A stretch of 14,713 nt of DNA from Rhodospirillales bacterium (GTDB lineage: Bacteria; Pseudomonadota; Gammaproteobacteria; Steroidobacterales; Rariloculaceae). The position numbers and the translations under genes are program-made. This document shows, piece by piece, positions 1 through 6,601 of this stretch. Positions within the stretch are counted from its first letter, which is position 1, and every line of letters begins with the position of its first letter. The notes beneath the pieces were generated by a model. That model had not been told where the DNA came from. It saw only the letters and a program-made list of their open reading frames with translations, and did no database searches. Location: NCBI GenBank assembly GCA_024640665.1, contig JAHEEO010000053.1, forward strand, positions 1 to 14,713, written 5' to 3'.

Positions 1-1032
1 GCTGATTTCGTGAAGAACGAGTTTCAAATTGATGCAAAGCCCGAGAATATTATCGCAGGCCCTGGCGCGAAGATTTTCGAGCAATTTTTTTGTGAGGCCT
101 TCCTGAATCCGGGTGATGGCGTACTCGTATTCAGTCCGTATTTTCCAACTTATATTCCAAACATAGAACGACGCGCTGCTCGAGTCGTGCTTTCGCCGCT
201 GCTGCAGTCAAACGAGTTCCGGCCAACGATTGCCGACATTGAGCGGTTCTTGGCCGACGATCCTCAGCCCAAAGCAATTTTTCTCAACACACCCCATAAT
301 CCGACTGGTGGTGTAGCTACCGCCGACGATCTTCGCAAAATCGCAAATCTCATTCGTGGCAAAGACATCGCATTATTTAGCGACGAACCTTATTGCCACA
401 TGGTCTGGCGGGGCGAGCACCGTTCTATTCTCAGCGAGCCGGGCATGATGGACCAGTGCGTCGGCGCATACACGTTTAGCAAATCATATAGCATGAGTGG
501 CTGGCGCTTGGGATTTGCGGTCGCTTCTGCGGCAGTCGCAGACTCGATTGGAAAAATGGTCAATACGACACTATCTTGCACACCGCCACTCGTTCAACTC
601 GCTGGCACAGCCGCTCTGCAACAAGACCATGCAGAGCGCGACGCGACAATGAAGAAATTTCGCGACAAGGTCGTGCTGCTGACCGAAGGCCTGAATCGGA
701 TTGACGGCTTCCATTCTCTGGACCCAACGGCAACGTTTTATGTTTTTCCAAACGTCGCACCGGTGTGCAACCGACTCGGCATTACGAGCCATGGCCTCGC
801 ATTATTTATGCTGCAAGGTGCAGACGACAATCTGGGCATTGCTTGCCTCGGCGGTGAGTGTTTTGGCGAAGCAGGCGCGGGATTCTTGCGCTTCAGTTGT
901 GCCGAGCCAGACGAACGTTTGCAGCAGGCGCTCGACTTCATTCCAGTGGCGATTTCCAGAACGGATCGATTAGCTGCCTGGCTTGAAAAGAACCCCAATT
1001 ACAAACTGAAGACGCCATACGCAACGCCGTAG
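1..1032 (+). CDS. PLP-dependent class I/II aminotransferase, 5' end missing
   Basis: Fold type I aminotransferase, a cytosolic enzyme that moves an amino group between an amino acid and a 2-oxo acid through pyridoxal phosphate. The frame is open to the left edge (codons for A-D-F precede a GTG at position 10), and the visible 343 residues lack roughly the first 50 of a usual 390-400-residue enzyme, so the GTG is probably internal. Seen: the N-T-P-H-N-P-T-G-G loop, the S-D-E-P-Y segment with the Asp that pairs with the pyridine nitrogen, the Schiff-base lysine in T-F-S-K-S-Y-S-M-S-G-W-R-L-G (Lys codon 481-483), and the carboxylate-binding Arg in L-R-F-S. The substrate cannot be fixed; it resembles the broad AspC-like group. 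It converges on the glutathione S-transferase gene. Family assignment is firm, specificity is not. Confidence 0.93.
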   Translation, partial: ADFVKNEFQIDAKPENIIAGPGAKIFEQFFCEAFLNPGDGVLVFSPYFPTYIPNIERRAARVVLSPLLQSNEFRPTIADIERFLADDPQPKAIFLNTPHNPTGGVATADDLRKIANLIRGKDIALFSDEPYCHMVWRGEHRSILSEPGMMDQCVGAYTFSKSYSMSGWRLGFAVASAAVADSIGKMVNTTLSCTPPLVQLAGTAALQQDHAERDATMKKFRDKVVLLTEGLNRIDGFHSLDPTATFYVFPNVAPVCNRLGITSHGLALFMLQGADDNLGIACLGGECFGEAGAGFLRFSCAEPDERLQQALDFIPVAISRTDRLAAWLEKNPNYKLKTPYATP

Positions 1033-1042
1033 TCAAGTGCAG

Positions 1043-1063
1043 TGAGCGTAGTCTCCACGCTCA
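1043..1063. terminator. weak stem-loop between convergent genes
   Basis: Perfect 7-bp inverted repeat (TGAGCGT / ACGCTCA) with a 7-nt loop, 11 nt after the aminotransferase stop and between two convergent genes. There is no T-run on either side, so a role as intrinsic terminator is only a positional guess. Confidence 0.3.
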
Positions 1064-1101
1064 ACCCGTATTAGAGCTGTCTATGAAGTTCTCTGGCTCC
1101 G

Positions 1102-1782
1102 CTAGAGCCTGTAATCCGCCAGTACAGTTCCGATGGTCGAGACTTCGTCCTCGTGTGGCTTATCGCGCCAAGGCTCGCGCACCCCGGCTTCGTACCATTC
1201 CCGCATAAATTCGTACGCCAGCATGCGCTCGACATATTCGGCTGCAACGTCACCCAGCTTGAGTGCATAAGTTTGGGCTCGGAAGACAACCGGCGCAAAG
1301 AATGCGTCTGCTGCAGTGAACTCCGCTCCTGCCAGAAACGGTCCGCCAAAATTCAACAAGCCCTCGCTCCACAGCTCATCGATTCTCTCGAGGTCCGCAG
1401 CAAGCTCATTGCCGATCTGAGCTAATTCAATTCGCAGTGCGCAGTTCATTGGACAATCCTGCCTGAGACTCGAGAATCCCGAATGCATTTCGCATGCTGC
1501 GCTCCGCGCCCATGCGCGAGGGACCGCTGGTTCTGGCCAAACGCCTGGATGACGTTCGGCTAAATACTCGGTTATCGCGAGGGAATCCCAAACTACAATC
1601 GGCCCATCGTGCAGGCACGGTACACAGCCGTTGGGTGAGAACTTTCGAAATTGTTCGGCGCTCGATCCGTCTCTGAATGGAACCAACTCTTCCTCGAATG
1701 GAATAGACAATGACCGCATGAGAATCCAGGGCCTCAATGACCATGAGGAGTAGTTCTTGTTCGCGATAAATAACTTGTACAT
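1102..1782 (-). CDS. glutathione S-transferase family protein
   Basis: Cytosolic GST, 226 residues, the normal length of the family, which conjugates or reduces substrates with glutathione. The N-terminal thioredoxin-like domain (about 1-80) has the N-Y-S-S-W-S-L-R-P segment with the catalytic serine at 12 or 13, a cis-proline loop at V54-P55, and the glutathione-binding D-S-L-A-I segment at 66-70. The all-helical C-terminal domain follows (E-M-H-S-G-F, C-P-M-N). This N-terminal signature matches proteobacterial GSTs often labelled maleylacetoacetate-isomerase-like; the true substrate is unknown. The open frame continues upstream to a TTG at 1860, but the ATG at 1782 gives the standard N-terminus (M-Y-K-L). 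No clear Shine-Dalgarno is visible before either start. The gene stands alone, convergent with the aminotransferase. Confidence 0.9.
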   Translation of the reverse strand: MYKLFIANKNYSSWSLRPWILMRSLSIPFEEELVPFRDGSSAEQFRKFSPNGCVPCLHDGPIVVWDSLAITEYLAERHPGVWPEPAVPRAWARSAACEMHSGFSSLRQDCPMNCALRIELAQIGNELAADLERIDELWSEGLLNFGGPFLAGAEFTAADAFFAPVVFRAQTYALKLGDVAAEYVERMLAYEFMREWYEAGVREPWRDKPHEDEVSTIGTVLADYRL

Positions 1783-1990
1783 GAGGTCAACAATCCAATC
1801 TGAGCTGCAATGCAATGTGCGCCAGGCCTTGAAAGCCAAAGTTCCGCTTACAAACAACAATTATTGCTCATTATGTTGGATGCTTGAGGCCTGCGCCAGA
1901 CAAATGAGGTAAGGTCAATTAGACGCAATCCTCAACTGATCGATTGTGCAGATAACGATAATAATAATTAGCCGACTGCAGGTGCCAAAG

Positions 1991-2233
1991 ATGATTAGCA
2001 TTCAAAAACTCTCCGTATCAAACGTCCACTCAGACATTCTGCAGATTGAGATTACCATTGCCGACAAGCCTGACCCGGAGAGCGCGACAACTTATCTGCA
2101 AGCATCGCTGCCGGTGAAGCGGAGGGGTCATTCGCTTGAGAGCATTGAAGCAGCAACCATTGAAGCGATAATGAGCATGCTGAAACAATCTGTGCCATCT
2201 GAAGTAAAGCACAGGATGAAGGTAGTGTATTAG
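1991..2233 (+). CDS. small hypothetical protein, 80 aa
   Basis: I do not recognise this protein. From the ATG at 1991 (an AGGT about 8 nt upstream is a possible ribosome binding site) it has 80 residues with no signal peptide or membrane segment. It has alternating hydrophobic positions in the first half (I-S-I-Q-K-L-S-V, I-L-Q-I-E-I-T-I) that suggest beta-strands, then a helical stretch (S-L-E-S-I-E-A-A-T-I-E-A-I-M-S-M-L) and a basic tail ending V-V-Y. The frame opens further upstream at a GTG (1946), but those residues are hydrophobic and A+T-rich and look like leader DNA. It lies alone between the divergent GST gene and the small envelope-protein pair. The protein-like composition is the main argument that it is real. 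Confidence 0.5.
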   Translation: MISIQKLSVSNVHSDILQIEITIADKPDPESATTYLQASLPVKRRGHSLESIEAATIEAIMSMLKQSVPSEVKHRMKVVY

Positions 2234-2377
2234 CACCCCGCCATTCGCCGCAGCGGCAAAGCCGTCAAGCGAAATACCGCAGGCAATTAACTGGCGACAC
2301 ACCGCGGTGCCTGTGCGTCTTCAGCTTTCTTCACGCCAACTCCATAAACCTTTTCAGTACTAAAGAGAGTTTTGTCC

Positions 2378-2393
2378 ACATTAGGACTAATGT
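2378..2393. promoter_or_regulatory. 16-bp perfect palindrome, possible operator
   Basis: ACATTAG-GA-CTAATGT: 7-bp perfect arms around a 2-nt centre, 46 bp before the GTG start of the repeat-containing secreted protein. The size and position are those of a dimeric repressor site. A TTGTCC at 2372-2377 just before it could be a -35 element, but no good -10 is seen, so the promoter itself is not assigned. Confidence 0.45.
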
Positions 2394-2426
2394 TTCGTTG
2401 CAGACACTATGGTTTGCATCGACCCT

Positions 2427-2432
2427 AAGGAG
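2427..2432 (+). promoter_or_regulatory. ribosome binding site deciding the GTG start at 2440
   Basis: AAGGAG with a 7-nt spacer before GTG 2440. It favours this start over an in-frame TTG at 2398, whose extra residues would precede the signal peptide. Confidence 0.7.
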
Positions 2433-2439
2433 TACTGTT

Positions 2440-2775
2440 GTGAAAATTCGTGACATCGTAATTGTGACGACGCTGTTATTGTCCGCGACTGCACATGGTT
2501 CAGAAATTCAGGCAACGCCTGCCTGGCAAGAACCGAGCTTCGTGATGGAAGAAGTGGTCGCAACTGCACCACTACCCGCAGATCCTCAAGCCCTCGCCTG
2601 GCAAGAGCCCGGGTTCGTCATGGAAGAAGTCGTAGCCACAGCCAATCGGAGCGAAGTCTTCGCATCTGTGAGAGCGGGAATTCCACCGCACTTGCGAATT
2701 CTGTTTGCAGCTCACTGGCGCCAGCATTGGTTGCAGAAGATCCGAGCTAACGGAACGGCATTGAGCAGCATATAG
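2440..2775 (+). CDS. small secreted protein with twin TonB-box-like repeats
   Basis: 111 residues from a GTG start with a strong AAGGAG. Seen: a basic N-terminus (K-I-R), a hydrophobic core (I-V-I-V-T-T-L-L-L-S-A) and a signal peptidase I-type site near A-H-G/S-E, so the product is exported. The mature part starts with the 16-residue repeat A-W-Q-E-P-[SG]-F-V-M-E-E-V-V-A-T-A, present twice (2521-2568 and 2596-2643) with a Pro/Ala-rich linker. A basic, Trp/His-containing tail follows (A-A-H-W-R-Q-H-W-L-Q-K-I-R). Known: TonB boxes of outer-membrane receptors have the form [DE]-T/E-x-V-V-T-A, and marine gammaproteobacterial receptors often begin with E-E-V-V-V-T-A. Inference: a periplasmic TonB- or receptor-interacting peptide. 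No barrel or plug follows. It is probably co-transcribed with the small membrane protein 25 nt downstream. No named family recognised. Confidence 0.75.
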   Translation: MKIRDIVIVTTLLLSATAHGSEIQATPAWQEPSFVMEEVVATAPLPADPQALAWQEPGFVMEEVVATANRSEVFASVRAGIPPHLRILFAAHWRQHWLQKIRANGTALSSI

Positions 2776-2787
2776 CTACTCGGGCCT

Positions 2788-2792
2788 GGAGG
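2788..2792 (+). promoter_or_regulatory. ribosome binding site for ATG 2801
   Basis: GGAGG with an 8-nt spacer before ATG 2801. This is the best start signal in the area, yet its frame stops at 2875 and is not the frame of the 3' coding part. Confidence 0.6.
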
Positions 2793-2800
2793 CAGAAACT

Positions 2801-2875
2801 ATGCTCGAGAACTCGACTGAACTCGTCATCTTGAGTAGGCTTTGCAGCGTCACCTCATCTGGGACCTTGTTTTGA
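2801..2875 (+). other. 24-codon frame with good start, probable 5' part of a frameshifted gene
   Basis: ATG 2801 follows GGAGG at ideal spacing and encodes M-L-E-N-S-T-E-L-V-I-L-S-R-L before drifting into less plausible sequence and a TGA at 2873-2875. Shifting back by one base around the CTTT at 2840-2843 joins it to the frame that ends at 3096, giving a continuous amphipathic helix of about 98 residues in total. Either one T is missing (mutation or sequence error), or this is a separate leader peptide coupled to the next start. No canonical slippery heptamer is visible. Confidence 0.45.
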
Positions 2876-3096
2876 GCCTCAATAGACGTAAACAATTCGA
2901 TTCGGCGATTCAGCACAGCGAGACTGATACCAATGACGCGGTCGTGCTCGACGACCACGCTGTACTGGCCCAGTTAGAGTCTGAACTGCCAAGCCACAGC
3001 AATGCCAGTCCTTTGTCGGGGATCCGCAACGGGGTAATAATCGGCGCCGTTATTTGGCTGGGTTTGCTGATGGCCGCCTTCTCAATTTTCGGTTAG
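2842..3096 (+). CDS. small tail-anchored membrane protein, probably frameshifted at its 5' end
   Basis: An unrecognised 84-residue frame. After a stop at 2836-2838 its first possible start is a TTG at 2842, which has no convincing ribosome binding site. Seen: an N-terminal helical part (W-D-L-V-L-S-L-N-R-R-K-Q-F-D-S-A), an acidic middle (E-T-D-T-N-D, L-D-D-H, Q-L-E-S-E-L), and one C-terminal membrane segment (G-V-I-I-G-A-V-I-W-L-G-L-L-M-A-A-F) followed by only S-I-F-G. This predicts a cytoplasmic domain anchored by its C-terminus. Only 25 nt separate the preceding gene's stop from ATG 2801, so the two probably form an operon. The 3' end converges on the DUF3179 gene. The membrane segment and acidic domain argue for real coding; the true N-terminus depends on the frameshift discussed for 2801-2875. 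Confidence 0.55.
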   Translation: MQRHLIWDLVLSLNRRKQFDSAIQHSETDTNDAVVLDDHAVLAQLESELPSHSNASPLSGIRNGVIIGAVIWLGLLMAAFSIFG

Positions 3097-3152
3097 ATTC
3101 GATTTAGACTTTGCCGTCGCGCCGAGCACTCGGATTGGCAATTCACGCTGGA

Positions 3153-4511
3153 TTAAAAGATGAGCCGCGAATGCGGATACGCCGAATACCAACCGAACCA
3201 AAAGGCTCGATGCGCGGGAATCCGATTGCGGATACGGCCATCGGCACTTTCAATCCGCGCCTCCGTGAGCGTCCAGCGAATCCCTTGTGTGTCTACCGCT
3301 GACGCGGATTGATCCCAGTCGTTGAATTCTACGCCGCTGGACTCATAGACTCGATGCGCACCGGACCGATCAGTAAAAACAACAATCTCCTGTTCGCCGA
3401 GGCTGTCATGATACAAAGGAGCCTCCTTCAAGAAATCGCTGGCAAGTGCCAGCGGGGCAAAACCCGCACCAGCCGCGACCAATCCTAATACTTCATCCTT
3501 GTTGTTTAACCGCCGATCCAGCTTTGGAACACCGAACATCAACTCATCCGTCGCGAAGTAGTCTCTATAAGCCGCACCTTCGGAGTAGTCTCGTTCATAG
3601 CCGGTATCCAACGAAAGCACCAGCGAATCGGGATGCCGCTGCTGCCATTCAGCCCAAGTGGTTGTCACCACGCTCAAGCGCGCAAGCGCAATTCCCTGGT
3701 CGACAAGCGGCCCAACGACTGGCTCACCCCATAAAGTGCTCCATAAGGTCTGCGTTGCCCGGTCGTACATCAGCTTGTTCGATCGATATAAGAACCCGCT
3801 CGTACCAAGCTCATGGTTGAATCCTTCGTACTGGGTCTCATAGAGGATCATCGAGCCGCACAACGTGCAATACACGCCGACGACGGACACGTCGCCAACT
3901 CGGTCGACGAACATTTCGTGCCATGCAAGGATGCGTTTCGGATACGCGCGCACGTCGCCATTGACCTCTAGTCCGAACACAATATCGCCGCCCGCCAAGT
4001 AGTCGGCTTCAGCAGCCGTAACCATGACAGGATTTCGCAGCGGAGGAATGCCGTCCTGCCGAACGCCGCCCCAACGGATTTCATCGAGCCGAATCTTCGC
4101 TTTGCCTGTGCTGCTGAAATAGCCTCCAAAAACCGGATCGATGAGCGAGTAAACCGCGGATTTGAAATCTGCATATGCCGCGTGCTGGGTGGTCGGTTGA
4201 TTCCACAACCACTGATACCAGGCCGAAAGTTCGAAGCCCCAGGTCTGATCCGTCTTCTTTTCCATCAAAGCCACTAGACCGGCATTGAGTGCCGAAGACC
4301 CGCTCAGGGACAATGTCTCCAATGCCATCGGCACGAACCCCGAATGCCAATGCTCGTCGATATATTCAATTGCTTCTTGCGCGGATTTCTCGTCGCCAAC
4401 CAGCAACTGCATGAAAGAATCGATGACGCGTTCGTCTTCGGCGGATGCCGCGTTCGCCACGGCCCAGCCGACCAGCAGAAGGCTGATCAATGGAAAAATT
4501 CGCCAGTGCAT
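3153..4511 (-). CDS. exported DUF3179 domain protein with CxxC motif
   Basis: 452 residues. The ATG at 4511 is chosen because AGGAG sits 7 nt upstream; an in-frame ATG at 4529 has no such site. Residues 1-24 form a Sec signal peptide (hydrophobic I-F-P-L-I-S-L-L-L-V-G-W-A, cleavage near A-A-S-A/E-D). Residues 25-150 are a helical N-terminal region, and from about 150 to the end is the DUF3179 domain: I-P-P-L-R-N-P, L-E-V-N-G-D-V-R-A-Y-P, the C215-T-L-C218-G-S motif (3858-3869), F-L-Y-R-S-N-K-L-M-Y-D-R-A-T-Q-T-L-W-S and a C-terminal A-F-W-F-G-W. The family's function is unknown. As I recall, some members carry selenocysteine at this motif; here both positions are TGC cysteines, suggesting a thiol or metal site. 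It follows the cupin gene by 63 nt on the same strand and may share its transcript. Confidence 0.92.
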   Translation of the reverse strand: MHWRIFPLISLLLVGWAVANAASAEDERVIDSFMQLLVGDEKSAQEAIEYIDEHWHSGFVPMALETLSLSGSSALNAGLVALMEKKTDQTWGFELSAWYQWLWNQPTTQHAAYADFKSAVYSLIDPVFGGYFSSTGKAKIRLDEIRWGGVRQDGIPPLRNPVMVTAAEADYLAGGDIVFGLEVNGDVRAYPKRILAWHEMFVDRVGDVSVVGVYCTLCGSMILYETQYEGFNHELGTSGFLYRSNKLMYDRATQTLWSTLWGEPVVGPLVDQGIALARLSVVTTTWAEWQQRHPDSLVLSLDTGYERDYSEGAAYRDYFATDELMFGVPKLDRRLNNKDEVLGLVAAGAGFAPLALASDFLKEAPLYHDSLGEQEIVVFTDRSGAHRVYESSGVEFNDWDQSASAVDTQGIRWTLTEARIESADGRIRNRIPAHRAFWFGWYSAYPHSRLIF

Positions 4512-4518
4512 ACGACTA

Positions 4519-4523
4519 CTCCT
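4519..4523 (-). promoter_or_regulatory. ribosome binding site fixing the DUF3179 start
   Basis: AGGAG on the minus strand, 7 nt before the ATG at 4511. It lies inside the extension that the alternative ATG at 4529 would translate. Confidence 0.7.
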
Positions 4524-4574
4524 ATGCATATATCTGGGCGGAGATCCCCAGCTCGCTGGGATTAACTCGCCGAA

Positions 4575-4961
4575 CTAGCCGCTCATCTTCTTCAGCATGT
4601 GATCGATAACGTGGCTGTGCTCATGCTGAGGGCTAAATAGAATTACCTCAGCGTCTTTGCCAACTTTTACCGTGTGTCCGGGCGGCCAATAAAATAGGTC
4701 GCCACCGAAGATGTCTTCGGATTTGCCATCACTGTAGGTAACCGTAAGTTCACCCTGCAACAAATAGCCCCAATGAGGCGATTGGCAAAGGTCGCCTTCC
4801 AGGCCTTGCAGCAATGGCGATATATCCGTCCCAGCGCCGAGGGAAAAATACTCGCCGCTGATTTTTCCGTATCCGGAAGCATCTCCGAAATTCGGTTGTT
4901 GTCGGGCTACAGCACCAGCCACGTTGATTCGAACCGGAACGTCGTTTTTAGCCATTCGCAT
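4575..4961 (-). CDS. single-domain cupin protein
   Basis: 128 residues from the ATG at 4961, chosen because AGGA lies 8 nt upstream; a second ATG two codons later is too far from it, and the frame upstream to 5030 is not needed. No signal peptide, so probably cytosolic. Seen: a small beta-barrel domain with cupin motif 1 around S-P-H-W-G-Y-L-L-Q-G-E-L-T-V and motif 2 around G-G-D-L-F-Y-W-P-P-G-H-T-V, then F-S-P-Q-H-E-H-S-H near the C-terminus. Motif 1 keeps one His instead of the usual HxH pair, so metal binding may be altered or may use the late His cluster. Members of this fold act as enzymes, sugar- or metal-binding sensors, or anti-sigma partners; which applies is unclear. It is the first gene of a probable pair with DUF3179. 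Confidence 0.85.
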   Translation of the reverse strand: MRMAKNDVPVRINVAGAVARQQPNFGDASGYGKISGEYFSLGAGTDISPLLQGLEGDLCQSPHWGYLLQGELTVTYSDGKSEDIFGGDLFYWPPGHTVKVGKDAEVILFSPQHEHSHVIDHMLKKMSG

Positions 4962-5462
4962 TTTCAATTTCCTATTATTGATAGTGGCGCTGAAGCATGA
5001 CGCCAACAGCAGGTCAAGGCAAAACATCACAAGATGGATCAGGCGGATTTCGCCCTGCTCTGCCAGCAGCGTTCATTATGCATATAAACCCGCTGGCAAA
5101 GAGTTTTGTTACCGACGGACCAGCTAAGCACTCGCAGAGCGAGCGCGCGCGCGCGCATGATGTTGCCACTGCCGATCCGTCACTCACGCCGGCCAATGCA
5201 CTATTTGCGCGCATGAATGACGGCAGCGGCGTATAAATCGAAGTGCTGAATTTTGGTCCCGAAGGCTCGTAACGCAAGGCTGTGGAGGCCTGGAAGCAGT
5301 AACTGCTTGGCGCAGCATTTAGGTGCACAAAAAATGACATGGACTTGCGCTAATTAGTGACTACTCTGCAAACCGCCGAATATGTGAACTGTTCAACGCG
5401 ATCATGAAGCTACAATCGATAGGCTACACACACAGCACTTCTTACCGAAAGGCACCTGCTCA
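4962..5462. other. 500-bp intergenic region with no convincing gene
   Basis: Lies between the cupin gene (minus) and the esterase gene (plus), so it should hold two divergent promoters. Seen: a (GC)7 dinucleotide run at 5143-5156, and a perfect inverted repeat with 7-bp arms AAGCAGT / ACTGCTT around one base at 5294-5308. Short open frames exist on both strands but lack start signals and recognisable motifs. No clear -35/-10 pair could be fixed by eye. Confidence 0.5.
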
Positions 5463-6488
5463 ATGCTGAAGGCGTTATTGGAAAGACTATTGGCGGTATT
5501 CGACCGCCCCGAACCAGCTCGTGATCGCCCGGTGCACGGGGATCATGGCCGGGCTCGCGATGTCGACTATACATTCAACAAGAAGCGCTACACGGGATCG
5601 CAAACTCGACAATACCGTGTGCATCTTCCCCCCGCTTATGGCCTGGGCAACAAACTCCCCGTCGTCATGGTCTTGCACGGTTGCGACCAGAACCATGAAG
5701 ACGTCCAACAAGTGTCCGATTTCGACCGCTTGGCCGATAAGCATGGGTTTATCGTGGTTTACCCATTTGTAACCAGTTACGACACTCCTCGCATGGACAA
5801 CTGTTGGGCGTTTTGGAGCAAGCATCACAATCGCTCCGGTGCGGGCGAAGTAGAAGATCTCTGGCGTATACTCAGTGCTGTCCGATCCCGCTTCAAAGCC
5901 GACGCAGACAGATTACATGTCGCGGGATTGTCATCTGGCGCAAGCATGGCAATCGCATTGTTAGTCACTCGCTGTGACAAGATAGCTTCAGGCGCAGAGA
6001 TTGCGGGCCTGCCGTATACCGAAAGCGCGATGTTTCTAGGGCATGCAAATCCCCTGTACAAACCGACTCGACATGTCGTTGCAGCAATGGAAGCCGAGAT
6101 GGGCAACAAGAAGCGCCAAGTCCCATTAATGATCGTGCATGCGAAACGAGACCGCTTCATCAGCGTGAAAGCAGCGACCAAAGTACGCGAAAGCTGGGCG
6201 GAGAGCTTTGCAATCGATACTTCAGAACCTAGTTGGTCAAAGTCGGGATCAACAAATGGCACTGCCTGGGAACACCATCGGTACACAGACGGCACAGACG
6301 GGAACGCAATCGAAACCCTGCTGCTGGATCACAACGAACACGGTTGGTACGGTGGCCAGGAAGGCAAATACGGCTTCACCGACACGCTCGATGTCAGCGA
6401 AATGATCTGGAGCTTCTTTGCATCGAATCGGCTAAATTCTGCATCTAGCACCAGTGGACTGTTCCGGCGCCACAAAAGCGCTGCCTAG
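5463..6488 (+). CDS. PHB depolymerase family esterase (alpha/beta-hydrolase)
   Basis: 341-residue serine esterase of the group containing intracellular and extracellular polyhydroxybutyrate depolymerases and feruloyl-esterase-like LpqC proteins. Seen: the oxyanion segment L-H-G-C-D-Q-N (H72-N77), nucleophile S157 in G-L-S-S-G-A-S, likely acid D230 in H-A-K-R-D-R-F, and catalytic H293 in N-E-H-G-W-Y-G-G. The N-terminus (M-L-K-A-L-L-E-R-L-L-A-V-F) is an amphipathic helix rather than a signal peptide, so a cytosolic or granule/membrane-associated enzyme is likely. The ATG at 5463 has GAAAGG about 10 nt upstream. Substrate may be a polyhydroxyalkanoate or another aliphatic or aromatic ester; no phasin or PHA synthase is in the window. 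Monocistronic, ending at a strong hairpin. Confidence 0.9.
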   Translation: MLKALLERLLAVFDRPEPARDRPVHGDHGRARDVDYTFNKKRYTGSQTRQYRVHLPPAYGLGNKLPVVMVLHGCDQNHEDVQQVSDFDRLADKHGFIVVYPFVTSYDTPRMDNCWAFWSKHHNRSGAGEVEDLWRILSAVRSRFKADADRLHVAGLSSGASMAIALLVTRCDKIASGAEIAGLPYTESAMFLGHANPLYKPTRHVVAAMEAEMGNKKRQVPLMIVHAKRDRFISVKAATKVRESWAESFAIDTSEPSWSKSGSTNGTAWEHHRYTDGTDGNAIETLLLDHNEHGWYGGQEGKYGFTDTLDVSEMIWSFFASNRLNSASSTSGLFRRHKSAA

Positions 6489-6562
6489 AACATTAGTCTC
6501 GACACAGGTTTTCGCGCGGCGTGTCCCGCATGCATCGCGTGAGGGTCAAGCCGCGGGTATTT

Positions 6563-6589
6563 GCGTGGCCACAGTTGCAGTGGCCACGC
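6563..6589. terminator. bidirectional stem-loop terminator
   Basis: Perfect 10-bp G+C-rich inverted repeat (GCGTGGCCAC / GTGGCCACGC) with a 7-nt loop, 74 nt after the esterase stop and 12 nt after the minus-strand SleB stop. It is the strongest hairpin seen in the window, placed exactly between two convergent genes. It lacks a clean U-tract on either strand, so termination efficiency is uncertain. Confidence 0.65.
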
Positions 6590-6601
6590 CTACCGAATTA
6601 C

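Noticed and set aside
1946..1990. GTG-started 15-residue extension of the small ORF at 1991
   Set aside because: A+T-rich (runs of Ile codons) without a ribosome binding site; looks like promoter/leader DNA.
3122..3133. CCGAG-CA-CTCGG palindrome between convergent genes
   Set aside because: A 2-nt loop cannot form a proper hairpin and there is no U-tract; too weak for a terminator call.
3111..3302. 63-codon plus-strand frame over the 3' end of the DUF3179 gene
   Set aside because: Lies opposite the well-supported DUF3179 coding sequence, with basic, low-complexity composition and no ribosome binding site.
4997..5420. Plus-strand frame reading A-R-M-N-D-G-S-G-V, then I-E-V-L-N-F-G-P-E-G-S and R-K-A-V-E-A-W-K-Q between TAA stops, like a decayed gene
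   Set aside because: No recognisable family and no start signal; three stops within about 100 nt. It could be a pseudogene, but chance is equally likely without a homology search.
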